Shown in pieces: positions 16,011 through 25,118 of a stretch of 64,000 nucleotides of DNA. The stretch spans positions 62,001 to 126,000 of the forward strand of contig CAYUKA010000001.1 in assembly GCA_964445195.1 (NCBI GenBank). Reading direction: 5' to 3'. The notes beneath the pieces are model-generated. The model was not told where the DNA came from, searched no databases, and saw nothing but the letters and a program-made list of their open reading frames with translations. A program made the position numbers and the translations under genes. Positions within the stretch are counted from its first letter, which is position 1. Each line of letters starts with the position of its first letter. The DNA is from UM-FILTER-47-13 sp964445195 (GTDB lineage Bacteria; Pseudomonadota; Alphaproteobacteria; Micavibrionales; Micavibrionaceae).

Positions 16011-17297
16011 ATGAGCTTGGAAAAGTTTAGCAACAAAAACGAGTCACTCCTTGCACGCGACGACATTGCTTTTCTCAAAGAGGTGGTCGAACGCTATCCA
16101 GATGAAACACGCTTTTTGACGGGTCCCGCCGAGGCTTCGGCTGAAGGGCGACGCGACCGCCTTAAAGATGATGCGCTAGCGCGTCAGGTTTTTGATGATA
16201 TCGAGATATATGATGAAGCGATCGAAGCCGACCGGTCCTTTATGAACATTTTGCTTTTTAAAGATGTTCTAAACCGGCAGAGTGCGAGATTTGCGAACCT
16301 TTCGGAAGATAATTTCAACGCTCTGTGCGATCTTGTTCATGAGCAGATAACATCTGATCAAGACTTGGAAACCGCTCTCTATATTCTGGTTTCACATGAT
16401 TTAGGAAAGACAGATCGCCTTATTCATGAATATGAATCTTTCTTCCGCACGAGCGCTGCTGATCATGACGCCCTTTTATTCGGCCTTCTGCACGCAAGAC
16501 CGGAGCTCTTTCCAGGATTTGGCAAGCTCCCCAAGGAAGGCCGGCAGCTCTACATCCAAATCCTCGGAACAAATTGTAATTTGGGTCATGTAATCCAGGG
16601 TGAAGGCCCTGCAGCAACTCTTGAGGATATCGTCACAGCGAGCCCGGATGCTAAAAAGCTCAGAGTCCTTACAGAGCTTTTTGATTTTGCTGGATCAGAC
16701 GGACATAGAGATCACACGCGGACACTGCGGCTCAATGACGACACCTATTTCGATTACATGGCCGTTATGGCAGCGGTTGAAAGCGATGATCCGGAAACAG
16801 CCTATAAAAACTATATGACCCTTAGAGGAAAACGTGCGGGAATTATAAAAGATAAAATCAAAACGCCGGAAGACCTGGCAAAATGTCGCGTAGTCTGTAT
16901 GGCCAGAATTCACAATGAAGAAGAAGGAAAACAGCTTGCAGATGTCTGGGATGGTTTATCAACGCGTGATAAAGCTACATTAACAAGAGAATTTAATGTC
17001 AGCGGCCTGCGCGGTTTTGGAACGCCAGCCATTTTACCTTATTACGGACCAGCCCTTATGACGACAGCCATCCATTCATCCGGAAGAATTATAAACGGGG
17101 CCTACTTTGCGTTAAGAGCTTTGAGCAACATTTTCACTGCGGTCAGGGAGAATGACATCGCTGAAAATAGCGGCGGCATCGTCACGGTTAATATTGGCAA
17201 CCTTGTTGATTTGGCACAGCGGCATCCGGAACATATTATTTACCGCAGCGAAGTACATCCAAAAGGCCCATTCGTAGCTTTTGGTGTCGATGCGTAA
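16011..17297 (+). CDS. HD-like protein of unknown function
   Basis: I do not recognise this 428-residue cytoplasmic protein with confidence. Residues around 120-150 read ETALYILVSHDLGKTDRLIHEY, in which SHDLGK resembles the metal-binding HD motif of HD-domain phosphohydrolases; other histidines and aspartates (DHDALLFGLLH, GSDGHRDHTRT) could complete a metal site. No signal peptide. The ATG at 16011 is favoured over a TTG 15 bases upstream; only a weak GGGA precedes it. It is alone on its strand in the AT-richer island, facing the amidoligase gene across 195 bases. A nucleotide or phosphate ester hydrolase is possible but unproven. Confidence 0.6.
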   Translation: MSLEKFSNKNESLLARDDIAFLKEVVERYPDETRFLTGPAEASAEGRRDRLKDDALARQVFDDIEIYDEAIEADRSFMNILLFKDVLNRQSARFANLSEDNFNALCDLVHEQITSDQDLETALYILVSHDLGKTDRLIHEYESFFRTSAADHDALLFGLLHARPELFPGFGKLPKEGRQLYIQILGTNCNLGHVIQGEGPAATLEDIVTASPDAKKLRVLTELFDFAGSDGHRDHTRTLRLNDDTYFDYMAVMAAVESDDPETAYKNYMTLRGKRAGIIKDKIKTPEDLAKCRVVCMARIHNEEEGKQLADVWDGLSTRDKATLTREFNVSGLRGFGTPAILPYYGPALMTTAIHSSGRIINGAYFALRALSNIFTAVRENDIAENSGGIVTVNIGNLVDLAQRHPEHIIYRSEVHPKGPFVAFGVDA

Positions 17298-17492
17298 CGT
17301 TATTTGCGATTAGAGTGTACCCCGTCAGCGCAATCAGACATTAAACCGGAATAAAAGAAGTAACCAACTGTAATTTAATGTAAAAATTTATGGGCACTTG
17401 ATTTTGAACCCGGTTATATACCCGATTTTAAAAAAATCAGCGCAAAAAATGCATCCGAAGATACAGCGTTAGCCTATTCTAAATTTTCCACT

Positions 17493-19127
17493 TTAAACAG
17501 CTTCAAATTTTGGCGGTTCCGGTTTCCGTGTCTGACCGATACCGTTCTGGCCAAGGCTTTCTAAAACTTGGTCCAGTGTAATATTCGGATTATCCAACGC
17601 AGCTTTGGTAAAATTCAACATCACGACAACCATGCCCATACCGCTGTGCAGGTAGCTTTCGCCACCTTCGCAACGATACTGGATTGTCGGCGGCGCACCG
17701 GGGAAGTCCAGATTAGTAAAGTCGAATTTATGATTGCGGTCGCCGTTTGGACACATAACATTCACCAGTTCCGAAATGGTTTGTGCGGCCTGAATATCCT
17801 CAATGCGGACATGGGCGGCGGATTTCGCGTATTGGTTCTTGTCACCCCTGCGATCTTCATCAATCAGCCCATCAATGGCCGCTTCGTTACGAACAAGGGC
17901 AATCGCAAGATTTTTCTTCTGTTCCAAAGTCGTGTCTTCCAAACTGGCGTGAATATGCATGCCGCAGGTGTCATTTGACGCAAAAGATAATTTCTTGGTC
18001 AGAAGGTCAAAAACTTTGGCTGCTTCCTGACCACCTTCTGGACCATTCAACACGGGTGATACAATTTCCATACCAGCATATTTTATAGCGCCTTTAGGGT
18101 CGTTCTGTTCCTTGAATATCAGTGGATTGATAACGGACGGGTCACGGGTTATCGCCCATACAGCATAACTATCATCGCTCTTAGCAGCAAATGCAGATAC
18201 CAAAAGTTTTCTGGAAGACGTTTCAACAGGCAGTTCTTCGGCTTTAAACGCTTCCCACATATTCGTGGTTTGTGTCATGAATTTTTCATTGGAAAGCGGG
18301 AAACCTTCGATTTCAATACCGAAGTCCTGACCGTCTGGTATTTGTGACGGATCAACATTCAAGGCATGACGCGCTTGGCTATCGTCACCTGACAATCCAG
18401 TAAAGGACTGTTTTACCAGATCGTTGTAAAGTTCTTTTGTTTCTTCAGCCGCCCTTGCTTTAAGTGCGGACAATTCATCATCAGACAATTCAACCAACGG
18501 CGCACCAGCGGATGCGCGTAAAGTTTCTAAATCAACGACAAGCTTTGCTTTTGCACCTTCTTTGACGTGTTCTGCCAAAAGTTGTTTATACGGCGTATCT
18601 TTCATTCCGGGACTTTCAATAGAATGTCTGGCTAATCGAAAAGCGTCGTAAACCATCGCATGACGAAGTTCCAAACCTTGAATTTTTTGAATAAGGAAAG
18701 GTGTTAGCGCAAAATGTACAGCATTTTCCATGCCTCGCACTACAGCATTATTGAAGACCCGCCCCCAGCCTCTTTTGCGGTAGACATCTTCCATGTAAGT
18801 CATGCGCAAGCGGAAATCTTGTAACCAAGAAAATTGATGTTCGGCAATGCACTGCTTTAACTGATTGTCGTTCCCGGTTTTGTAATATTCTTTCCACATA
18901 TCAAATGCAGATTCAGGGTCTGGAAACAGATTAATTGCCTTTGCAAGTGCTCTGGGAATTAAAAAATTGTGACCTTCCATAAAGTCATCAATTTTCTGTG
19001 CAGTAATTTCGGGAATTGCCGCCTTAATTTCGGGAATTACCGCCTTTTGTGATTCCAAAAATCCAGCAGGGGCATTGGCCTGTGTATCGGCTTCTGTTTC
19101 TTGCGTTTGTGCGGCTGCTGTAATCAT
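17493..19127 (-). CDS. Putative amidoligase enzyme with long N-terminal helical domain
   Basis: The C-terminal half (about residues 265-520) matches the amidoligase_2 pattern of the carboxylate-amine ligase/GCS fold. It shows DFGIEIEGFPLS, GMEIVSPVLNGPEGG, NDTCGMHIHASL, a central basic stretch with NQYAKS, and PTIQYRCEGGESYLH. Known relatives use ATP to join a carboxylate to an amine and are thought to make peptide-like tags or modify proteins. Residues 1-260 are helical and unlike known partners. It has no signal peptide, so it is cytoplasmic. A small gene starts upstream on the same strand, ending 22 bases before it. The region is AT-richer than the core, suggesting transfer. The substrate is unknown. 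Confidence 0.65.
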   Translation of the reverse strand: MITAAAQTQETEADTQANAPAGFLESQKAVIPEIKAAIPEITAQKIDDFMEGHNFLIPRALAKAINLFPDPESAFDMWKEYYKTGNDNQLKQCIAEHQFSWLQDFRLRMTYMEDVYRKRGWGRVFNNAVVRGMENAVHFALTPFLIQKIQGLELRHAMVYDAFRLARHSIESPGMKDTPYKQLLAEHVKEGAKAKLVVDLETLRASAGAPLVELSDDELSALKARAAEETKELYNDLVKQSFTGLSGDDSQARHALNVDPSQIPDGQDFGIEIEGFPLSNEKFMTQTTNMWEAFKAEELPVETSSRKLLVSAFAAKSDDSYAVWAITRDPSVINPLIFKEQNDPKGAIKYAGMEIVSPVLNGPEGGQEAAKVFDLLTKKLSFASNDTCGMHIHASLEDTTLEQKKNLAIALVRNEAAIDGLIDEDRRGDKNQYAKSAAHVRIEDIQAAQTISELVNVMCPNGDRNHKFDFTNLDFPGAPPTIQYRCEGGESYLHSGMGMVVVMLNFTKAALDNPNITLDQVLESLGQNGIGQTRKPEPPKFEAV

Positions 19128-19149
19128 TATTGTTTCCGTTACCTGTAAG

Positions 19150-19401
19150 TTATTGCTTCCAATCGTCCTGTGCTATAAGTACGTATCCATAATTTATAAG
19201 GCTCACTAAAAATGCATCTTCGCTTGTCGTATCAATGTACGGATGGGAAACTTCCGTTTTTTCCATCCAGTCTTCGATACTTTTGGGGCCGTAACTGATA
19301 AGTTTTCGCAGCTTATCCAGCGCCTCACGCGCCGTTTCCGCCTTTACCTGTTTGGTTCCGCCTCTAAGCGAATAATAAGACACTTCTACTTCATATTTCA
19401 T
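19150..19401 (-). CDS. Small protein upstream of the amidoligase gene
   Basis: An 83-residue acidic protein (start MKYEVEVSYYSLRGG) with a beta-beta-helix-like start and ETAREALDKLRKLISYG. It ends in QDDWKQ. No family recognised. The ATG at 19401 gives a compact domain; an upstream in-frame ATG at 19494 would add 31 residues of less regular sequence, and neither has a good SD. It lies 22 bases before the amidoligase start on the same strand, so the two are probably one operon; it might be a partner or substrate of the ligase, which is inference only. Confidence 0.5.
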   Translation of the reverse strand: MKYEVEVSYYSLRGGTKQVKAETAREALDKLRKLISYGPKSIEDWMEKTEVSHPYIDTTSEDAFLVSLINYGYVLIAQDDWKQ

Positions 19402-19660
19402 AATTAAAGAGAAACTATCATAATTTACATAATATATGCAAGAAGATTTTAGCCTTTGGCTGAGCCGATCTGAAATGAACTTGCTTGTTGGCATATCATA
19501 ACATAAAGGCGACGAAGGAAGGTCTGGCCATTCTGACTGTTCCCCGCCGGAAAACGGTAAACCACGCTGTACCTGCTGATACAGCCAAAGCGGTCATAGA
19601 AATCGCTGTGGTTATAGGATCTGGCATATTTAGCAATTTATGGTACGCAGCGGCTATATG

Positions 19661-20761
19661 CTAAATATTAAACCGGAACAGGATCACATCGCCGTCTTTG
19701 ACGATGTAGCTTTTGCCTTCCTGCCGCATCTTGCCGCTATCTTTGCAGGCCTGCTCGCCGCCCAGCGCGATGTAATCTTCATAGGCGATGACTTCGGCCT
19801 TGATAAAGCCTTTTTCAAAATCGGTATGGATCGCCCCCGCCGCTTCGGGCGCCGCAGCACTTTGCCGGACAGTCCAGGCCCGCGCCTCCTTCGGCCCGGC
19901 GGTGAAATAGGTGTGCAAGCCGAGCAGCGCATAACCGGCGCGGATAATCCGGTTCAGCCCCGGTTCAGCCAGCCCGATCGTTTCAAGGAATTCGCTACGG
20001 TCCTCCTCGCTGTCAAGCTGGGCGATCTCGGCCTCGATATTGGCGCAGATCGTCACACTCTGCGCGCCCTGCGCCTGGGCCATCTCATCAACCTTGCAGG
20101 TCCAGTCATTGCCGTCTGCGGCATCGCCTTCCGCGACATTGCAGACATACAGAACCGGCTTGGCGGTCAATAGCTGTAGCATTTTAAAGGTTTTTGCCTG
20201 ATCGTCCGGCACTTCGACCGTGCGCGCCGGCTTACCGTTATCAAGCGTGTCCTTGACCGTCAGCATAAAGTCCATTTGGGCCTTCAGCTCTTTATCGCCT
20301 GACTTGGCCTTGCGGGAGATATTCTCAACCTGCTTATCAAGGCTCTCTATATCGGCCAGCATCAGCTCCGTTTCGATCGTATCGGCATCACGCAGCGGGT
20401 CGACAGAGCCTTCGACATGGGTAACATCGCCATCCTCGAAACAGCGCAGCACATGGATAATCGCATCGGTTTCGCGGATATTGGCCAGAAACTGGTTACC
20501 CAGCCCCTCGCCCTGGCTCGCGCCCTTGACCAGACCGGCAATATCAACAAACTCCAGCTGCGTCGGCACAACCTTGGCCGATTTGGCCAGCGCGGCGATT
20601 TTGTCGAGCCGGTCATCAGGCACCGCGACGCGGCCGACATTCGGCTCGATCGTACAAAAGGGGAAATTCTCCGCCTGCGCCGCCGCCGTGGCGGTCAGGG
20701 CATTAAACAAGGTTGATTTGCCGACATTCGGCAAGCCGACAATCCCGCAGTTAAACCCCAT
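19661..20761 (-). CDS. ychF: Redox-regulated ATPase/GTPase YchF (OLA1 family)
   Basis: A 366-residue translation-associated P-loop NTPase that binds ribosomes and prefers ATP. Seen: G1 loop GIVGLPNVGKSTLFNAL, G3 region DIAGLVKGASQGEGLGNQFL, a coiled-coil insert, the altered NKxD position CNVAEGD typical of YchF, and a C-terminal TGS domain (HTYFTAGPKEARAWTV to VKDGDVILFRFNI). GGGAG lies upstream of the ATG. It follows pth by 18 bases, in the usual rplY-pth-ychF order. Full length. Confidence 0.95.
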   Translation of the reverse strand: MGFNCGIVGLPNVGKSTLFNALTATAAAQAENFPFCTIEPNVGRVAVPDDRLDKIAALAKSAKVVPTQLEFVDIAGLVKGASQGEGLGNQFLANIRETDAIIHVLRCFEDGDVTHVEGSVDPLRDADTIETELMLADIESLDKQVENISRKAKSGDKELKAQMDFMLTVKDTLDNGKPARTVEVPDDQAKTFKMLQLLTAKPVLYVCNVAEGDAADGNDWTCKVDEMAQAQGAQSVTICANIEAEIAQLDSEEDRSEFLETIGLAEPGLNRIIRAGYALLGLHTYFTAGPKEARAWTVRQSAAAPEAAGAIHTDFEKGFIKAEVIAYEDYIALGGEQACKDSGKMRQEGKSYIVKDGDVILFRFNI

Positions 20762-20779
20762 CTTTGTACTCCCGTTCTG

Positions 20780-21388
20780 TCATTGTGTTTTCGTATCAAG
20801 CGCGACCTTGCTCATATACCCCGCCGCATCGCCTTGTGCAAGCATCGGCACGTGGCGCGCCATCGCGGTGAGTAAAGGCTCTAGCCAGGCCCGTTCTGCC
20901 TTGGCAAAGTCTTTCAGGACATAGCCATGCACCCTGTTCTTGTCGCCCGGATGGCCGATGCCGATCCGCACCCGCTGGAAATCCGGCGTTCCCAGATGAG
21001 CCTGGATCGATTTCAGGCCGTTATGACCGGCATTGCCGCCGCCGGTTTTCACCCGCAGCTTGCCCGGCTCCAGATCAAGCTCGTCATGAAACACAACGAT
21101 ACGATCCGGATTTATTTTATAAAACCGGGCAGCGGCCTTTACAGACTGTCCGGACTCGTTCATGTAAGTTGTTGGCTTTAGCAGAATAAGCTTTTGATTA
21201 TTCAGCTTCCCTTCGCTGACCTGTCCCTGAAACTTGCTGCGGAATGACGGCAGGCCATATTCGGCGGCCAGCGCATCAATCACCATAAAGCCGACATTAT
21301 GGCGATTCTTTTCATATTTATCGCCGGGATTGCCCAGACCGACAAACAGCCACTCATCACCGCTTTTCCTAGAGAAAATATTCAACAT
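20780..21388 (-). CDS. pth: Peptidyl-tRNA hydrolase
   Basis: A 202-residue esterase that frees tRNA from peptidyl-tRNAs dropped by ribosomes. Conserved residues are present: LGNPGDKYEKNRHNVGF with the catalytic histidine, MNESG, HDELDLEPGKLRVK with the catalytic aspartate, and GGGNAGHNGLKSI. AAGAAGGG precedes the ATG. It lies 98 bases after rplY with a terminator-like hairpin between them, and 18 bases before ychF. Length is normal for the bacterial family. Confidence 0.95.
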   Translation of the reverse strand: MLNIFSRKSGDEWLFVGLGNPGDKYEKNRHNVGFMVIDALAAEYGLPSFRSKFQGQVSEGKLNNQKLILLKPTTYMNESGQSVKAAARFYKINPDRIVVFHDELDLEPGKLRVKTGGGNAGHNGLKSIQAHLGTPDFQRVRIGIGHPGDKNRVHGYVLKDFAKAERAWLEPLLTAMARHVPMLAQGDAAGYMSKVALDTKTQ

Positions 21389-21409
21389 GCCCTTCTTATA
21401 GCTGCAGCC

Positions 21410-21464
21410 GGCACAAAGAGAAAGGGGAGTTCACAGAGCCATCAACAAACTCCCTGAACTCCCC
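21410..21464 (-). terminator. Terminator-like hairpin between rplY and pth
   Basis: GGGGAGTTCA (21424-21433) and TGAACTCCCC (21455-21464) form a perfect 10-bp stem. On the minus strand it is followed by TTTCTCTTTG, a broken T-run. It would end or attenuate rplY transcription 22-36 bases before the pth start. Confidence 0.6.
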
Positions 21465-21486
21465 GGAATTGCGCGGTCTGGCGTGG

Positions 21487-22173
21487 TTACTCTTCCTTGG
21501 CTTCGCCGCCGTCTTCGGCTGCGTTTTCACCACCTTCACCTTCAGCAGCCTCGCCGCCTTCGCCTTCTTCACCTTCGGCGGCCTCTTCTTCTTCGACCTC
21601 AACACGGCGCGGCGCACTGATGACAGCCAGCGTAAAGTCACGGTCGTCGATCACCGGCTGGGCGCCTTCAGGCATCACAGCATCGCTGATCTTGATAGAA
21701 TCACCGATATTGAACTGGCTCATATCCACTTCGATCGCCTCGGGAATATCCGTCGCCCGGCAGACCAGCTCGACTTCGTAACGGATGACGTTAAAGACAC
21801 CCTTTTCCTGGAAACCGGGGCACTGGTCTTCGTTAATGAAGCTGACCGGCACGTTCACCGCAATCTTGGTCTTCGGCGTCACGCGCAGAAAGTCGACATG
21901 CAGGACATTGTCCTTGACCACGTGGGTCTGCACATCACGCGCCAGCACGAGGTGCTTCTCGCCGCCAACCTCAAGGTCACAAAGCGTTGTGAACATGTGC
22001 CCTCTGTTATATTCAAGATTGATTTCCTTGGCCGGCAACGTAATCGTCAGCGGCTCCTTGCCGTCACCGTAAATCACGGCCGGCACCTTGTTTTCGCGGC
22101 GCAGTGCACGGGCAGCCCCCTTACCGGCTCCGTCTCTGGCTTCCGCTTGTAAAGCGTAGTTTTTGCTCATCAT
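21487..22173 (-). CDS. rplY: 50S ribosomal protein L25/general stress protein Ctc
   Basis: A 228-residue long-form L25 that binds 5S rRNA. It has the N-terminal L25 domain (LQAEARDGAGKGAARALRRENKVPAVIYG, HVLHVDF-type motif as NVLHVDFLRV) and the C-terminal TL5 beta domain (IAVNVPVSFINED to DDRDFTLAVISAPR). The last about 40 residues are a low-complexity Glu/Gly/Ala tail, as in many alphaproteobacterial homologues. Two adjacent ATGs (22173 and 22170) follow AAAGGA; the second has the better spacing. It heads the rplY-pth-ychF group, and a GC hairpin lies in its leader. Confidence 0.95.
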   Translation of the reverse strand: MMSKNYALQAEARDGAGKGAARALRRENKVPAVIYGDGKEPLTITLPAKEINLEYNRGHMFTTLCDLEVGGEKHLVLARDVQTHVVKDNVLHVDFLRVTPKTKIAVNVPVSFINEDQCPGFQEKGVFNVIRYEVELVCRATDIPEAIEVDMSQFNIGDSIKISDAVMPEGAQPVIDDRDFTLAVISAPRRVEVEEEEAAEGEEGEGGEAAEGEGGENAAEDGGEAKEE

Positions 22174-22201
22174 CTTTTCCTTTGTCAGTCTTTTATACGA
22201 T

Positions 22202-22228
22202 GGCGCAGCCTCCAGGGGTGCCTGCGCC
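22202..22228 (-). promoter_or_regulatory. Hairpin in the rplY leader
   Basis: GGCGCAG (22202-22208) and CTGCGCC (22222-22228) form a 7-bp stem with a 13-base loop, about 30 bases before the rplY start. No T-run follows on either strand. It may be a weak terminator for prs or a leader structure. Confidence 0.3.
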
Positions 22229-22272
22229 CGGACAGGGATAAAAAGCAGAAAATGCCTGTAAATTCAAGAAAA

Positions 22273-23205
22273 TTATTTGAAAAGCGCCGAGATAGAGCGC
22301 TCTTCGCTGATGCGTTTGATCGCCTCACCCATCAGCGGCGCAACGGTCAATTGCTCGATCGTCTCAGATACGCGCACGGCCTCTGTCGCCGCGATTGTGT
22401 CGGAAATCAGCATCTGCTCAATTTCGGAAGAGGAGATCCGCGCCACGGCCCCGCCAGAAAGCACCCCGTGCACGACATGAGCATGGACCTCACGCGCGCC
22501 CTGCTCCCGCAGCGCCTGCGCGGCATTACACAGCGTCCCGCCGGAATCGACGATATCATCGACCATGATACAGATCTTGTCTTTCACATCCCCGATCACG
22601 TTCATGACTTCCGACACACCGGCTTTTTCGCGCCGTTTGTCGATAATCGCGAGGTCGGCATTAATGCGTTTGGCCATCGCCCGCGCGCGGACAACACCGC
22701 CGACATCGGGCGAAACCATCACCAGCTTTTCGTTCTTGAACTTTTTTTCAATCGTCGGGATAAAAACTGGTGCAATATGCAAATTATCGACCGGAATATC
22801 GAAAAAGCCCTGGATCTGCCCGGCATGAAGCTCCATCGTCAGCACGCGGTCAACACCGGCGGCGGTAATGATATTCGCCACCAGCTTGGCCGAAATAGGC
22901 GTCCGGCCCCCGGTCTTGCGGTCCTGCCGCGCATAACCGAAATACGGGATTACCGCCGTAATCCGCCGCGCCGAGCCGCGCCGCAGCGCGTCGATCGTAA
23001 TCAGCAGTTCCATCAGATTATCGTTGGCCGGGTAAGAGGTCGACTGGATCACGAACGTATCCTGCCCGCGTACATTTTCAAGGATCTCGGCAAAGACCTC
23101 CATATCGGAAAAGCGGCGAATGCTGGCCTTGGTCAGCGGCACATTCAGATAGGCGGAGATTGCTTCGGCCAGCGGACGGTTCGAATTTCCGGAGATCAGT
23201 TTCAT
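22273..23205 (-). CDS. prs: Ribose-phosphate pyrophosphokinase
   Basis: A 310-residue enzyme that makes PRPP from ribose 5-phosphate and ATP for nucleotide, histidine and tryptophan synthesis. Seen: RRFSDMEVFAEI, the ATP-binding stretch PYFGYARQDRKTGGRTPISAK, the flexible loop residues in DKRREK, and the PRPP loop VDDIVDSGGTL. AAGGGG lies 4 bases before the ATG. Full length, class I. It stands between pgeF and rplY on the same strand but has its own upstream gap. Confidence 0.95.
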   Translation of the reverse strand: MKLISGNSNRPLAEAISAYLNVPLTKASIRRFSDMEVFAEILENVRGQDTFVIQSTSYPANDNLMELLITIDALRRGSARRITAVIPYFGYARQDRKTGGRTPISAKLVANIITAAGVDRVLTMELHAGQIQGFFDIPVDNLHIAPVFIPTIEKKFKNEKLVMVSPDVGGVVRARAMAKRINADLAIIDKRREKAGVSEVMNVIGDVKDKICIMVDDIVDSGGTLCNAAQALREQGAREVHAHVVHGVLSGGAVARISSSEIEQMLISDTIAATEAVRVSETIEQLTVAPLMGEAIKRISEERSISALFK

Positions 23206-23262
23206 GCGGCCCCTTGCTTTCGTTCTTTACTCTTCCTACGCAGGTATATCATGCCGCACTAT

Positions 23263-23307
23263 AAAAAACCGGGCGCAGAAATCAACCGTCTTGTTCGTCC
23301 GGCCCGG
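23263..23307 (-). terminator. Probable terminator after pgeF
   Basis: On the minus strand CCGGGC (from 23302-23307) pairs with GCCCGG (from 23269-23274) across a 27-base loop and is followed by TTTTTT. The loop is long, so the call is moderate. Confidence 0.4.
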
Positions 23308-23310
23308 CCG

Positions 23311-24090
23311 TCAGCGAATGGCAATCACCGATAACTGGCGGCCATAGTCCGGTTCGGCGCTATGGATGCTGCGGCGATAGCTGAAATAGTCATTCGTCCG
23401 GCTGTAGGTGTCATGGGCCATTGTGGATATGTGCCCGACCCTCGCCTGCGCAAGCCGCCGCGCCGCATAACCGGGCAAATCAAACATGAAGTGCCCTTCC
23501 CGGTCCGCCGGGGCAAAAAACCGCTCATGATCCGGGTCCTGCGCCACGAACGGCGCACGAAACTCGTCCGACACTTCATATGATGGCTGGTGAATACAGG
23601 GGCCGATCACGGCCCGGATAGTGTCAGGCACGGCCCCCAGCGCGGTCATGTCCGCTACCGTATTCGCCAAAACGCCTTTCAGCGCCCCGCCCCAACCGGC
23701 ATGGGCCGCGCCGATTACCGGCGCACTGTCCGGCGTCTCACCGTAAAACAGTACCGGCGCGCAGTCGGCGGTCAAAATGCCGAGCGCCAGACCCGGCCGG
23801 TCCGTGACCATCGCATCGGCCTGCGGCTTATCGGCCACCGCCCAGGGTGCTGTCACAGTCACGCAGGTTGCGCTATGGACCTGATAGAGCGTTAACAGGG
23901 CCGCCGGATCAGTCCTGAGCGCCGCACAGAGCCGCGCACGGTTTTGCGCGGTGTTTTCCGGCGTATCCTCTGTACCAAAGCCGCAATTCAGGCTGTCATA
24001 AATCCCGGCGCTCGCCCCGCCGCGCCGGCCAAAAAAGCCGTGGGCAATGCCGTTCTGTTGCAGCAGCGCATCCGTTTCAAAAGCTATCAT
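23311..24090 (-). CDS. pgeF: Peptidoglycan editing factor PgeF (YfiH/laccase-domain family)
   Basis: A 259-residue member of the multicopper polyphenol oxidase-like family, shown in other bacteria to remove wrongly inserted amino acids from peptidoglycan precursors. The metal-site motifs are present: VHSATCV with histidine, ILTADCAPVLFY with cysteine, and GAAHAGWGGALKGVL with histidine, plus VIGPCIHQPSYEV. Its start overlaps the midA stop by 4 bases, so lgt, midA and pgeF are an operon. Full length. Confidence 0.9.
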   Translation of the reverse strand: MIAFETDALLQQNGIAHGFFGRRGGASAGIYDSLNCGFGTEDTPENTAQNRARLCAALRTDPAALLTLYQVHSATCVTVTAPWAVADKPQADAMVTDRPGLALGILTADCAPVLFYGETPDSAPVIGAAHAGWGGALKGVLANTVADMTALGAVPDTIRAVIGPCIHQPSYEVSDEFRAPFVAQDPDHERFFAPADREGHFMFDLPGYAARRLAQARVGHISTMAHDTYSRTNDYFSYRRSIHSAEPDYGRQLSVIAIR

Positions 24091-25118
24091 CGGAACCCCG
24101 CCGGTTGCAGTTTGCCGTCGCTGAACGCCATCGCCTTGAACAGAGCGCCCATCTCATCTTGCGCTGTCAGGCGGTGCAGCGCCGTGTCGATTTCCTGCGC
24201 CTGCGCAGCGCTCGCCTTTTGTTTCAGCGCCGCCGCGCGCGGCCCGATCCCGAGCGCCTGCAGGAACGCGCCCTGCGTCACCGGCCCGTGCGCCGTGGCG
24301 CCTTCCGCCGCCTGCGCCAACGCGGCGAAATCGACATGGGCGGTGATATCCGCCTGCCCGATATGCGCCAGTATATCGCAATATTCGTGAGCTTTCACAG
24401 CCTGCAGCGTATCGCCGTACCCGGCCTCATAGCCGTAATCGACGAACAGCGCCGCGCCGCCCTGCCGCGCCAGCCTGGCCGCAACATCGCGGGCGAACTG
24501 TTCACGCGCGGGCGAAACTTCGGCAACGGCGCCCTCCCTGATGGGCCACTCAGGCGCCGCTGACGCCGTTAATCCAATTTCCAGCTCTTCCTCATCGCCC
24601 AGACCGACAACCCGCTCATGCCATTCTCCCCCTTTGACCTGGAACTGCCGCACCGGCAGGGCATCAAGAAATTCATTCGCCAGCAGGATCAGGGGGCTCT
24701 CATCCGGCACGGCAGACAAATCCTTACGCCACGCAACATCATAGCCTTTCAGCGCCTGCGCCTGTTGTTCCTGCAACGCTGCGCTCGTTTCGATCAGGTG
24801 AATGTCAAGCGCCGCATGAAAGCCCGGCACCCCTTTCGTCGCCCGCAGCGCATCGGCCATCAATGTGCCGCGCCCCGGCCCGCATTCCGCCAGCGTCACA
24901 GAAGGCGGCTGCCCCATCTGCAGCCATAAATCCGCCGCCCAGGCGCCGAGCAACTCGCCGAACATCTGCGAGATTTCCGGCGCGGTAATGAAATCACCCC
25001 CGGCACCAAACGGCTGCGTGTGACTGTAATAATGGCCGGCTGCCAGCCCCATAAAGGCCGCCATATCCATCGGGCCGTTATGGCGGATTTCATTCCTGAT
25101 GTAAGTTTCGAGGTCCAT
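24087..25118 (-). CDS. MidA/NDUFAF7-family SAM-dependent methyltransferase
   Basis: A 343-residue class I methyltransferase. Mitochondrial relatives methylate an arginine of complex I subunit NDUFS2, so a role in NADH dehydrogenase assembly is likely. Seen: GPMDMAAFMGLAAGHYYS, GDFITAPEISQMFGELLGAW, the SAM-binding LAECGPGRGTLMADALRA, and FVDYGYEAGYGDTLQAVKAH. The ATG at 25118 overlaps the lgt stop in the form TGATG; a GTG directly before it is in frame but less likely. It lies between lgt and pgeF in one operon. Confidence 0.88.
   Translation of the reverse strand: MDLETYIRNEIRHNGPMDMAAFMGLAAGHYYSHTQPFGAGGDFITAPEISQMFGELLGAWAADLWLQMGQPPSVTLAECGPGRGTLMADALRATKGVPGFHAALDIHLIETSAALQEQQAQALKGYDVAWRKDLSAVPDESPLILLANEFLDALPVRQFQVKGGEWHERVVGLGDEEELEIGLTASAAPEWPIREGAVAEVSPAREQFARDVAARLARQGGAALFVDYGYEAGYGDTLQAVKAHEYCDILAHIGQADITAHVDFAALAQAAEGATAHGPVTQGAFLQALGIGPRAAALKQKASAAQAQEIDTALHRLTAQDEMGALFKAMAFSDGKLQPAGFR

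Noticed and set aside
22252..23334. A 360-residue plus-strand ORF opposite prs
   Set aside because: It overlaps a clear, conserved prs gene on the other strand.
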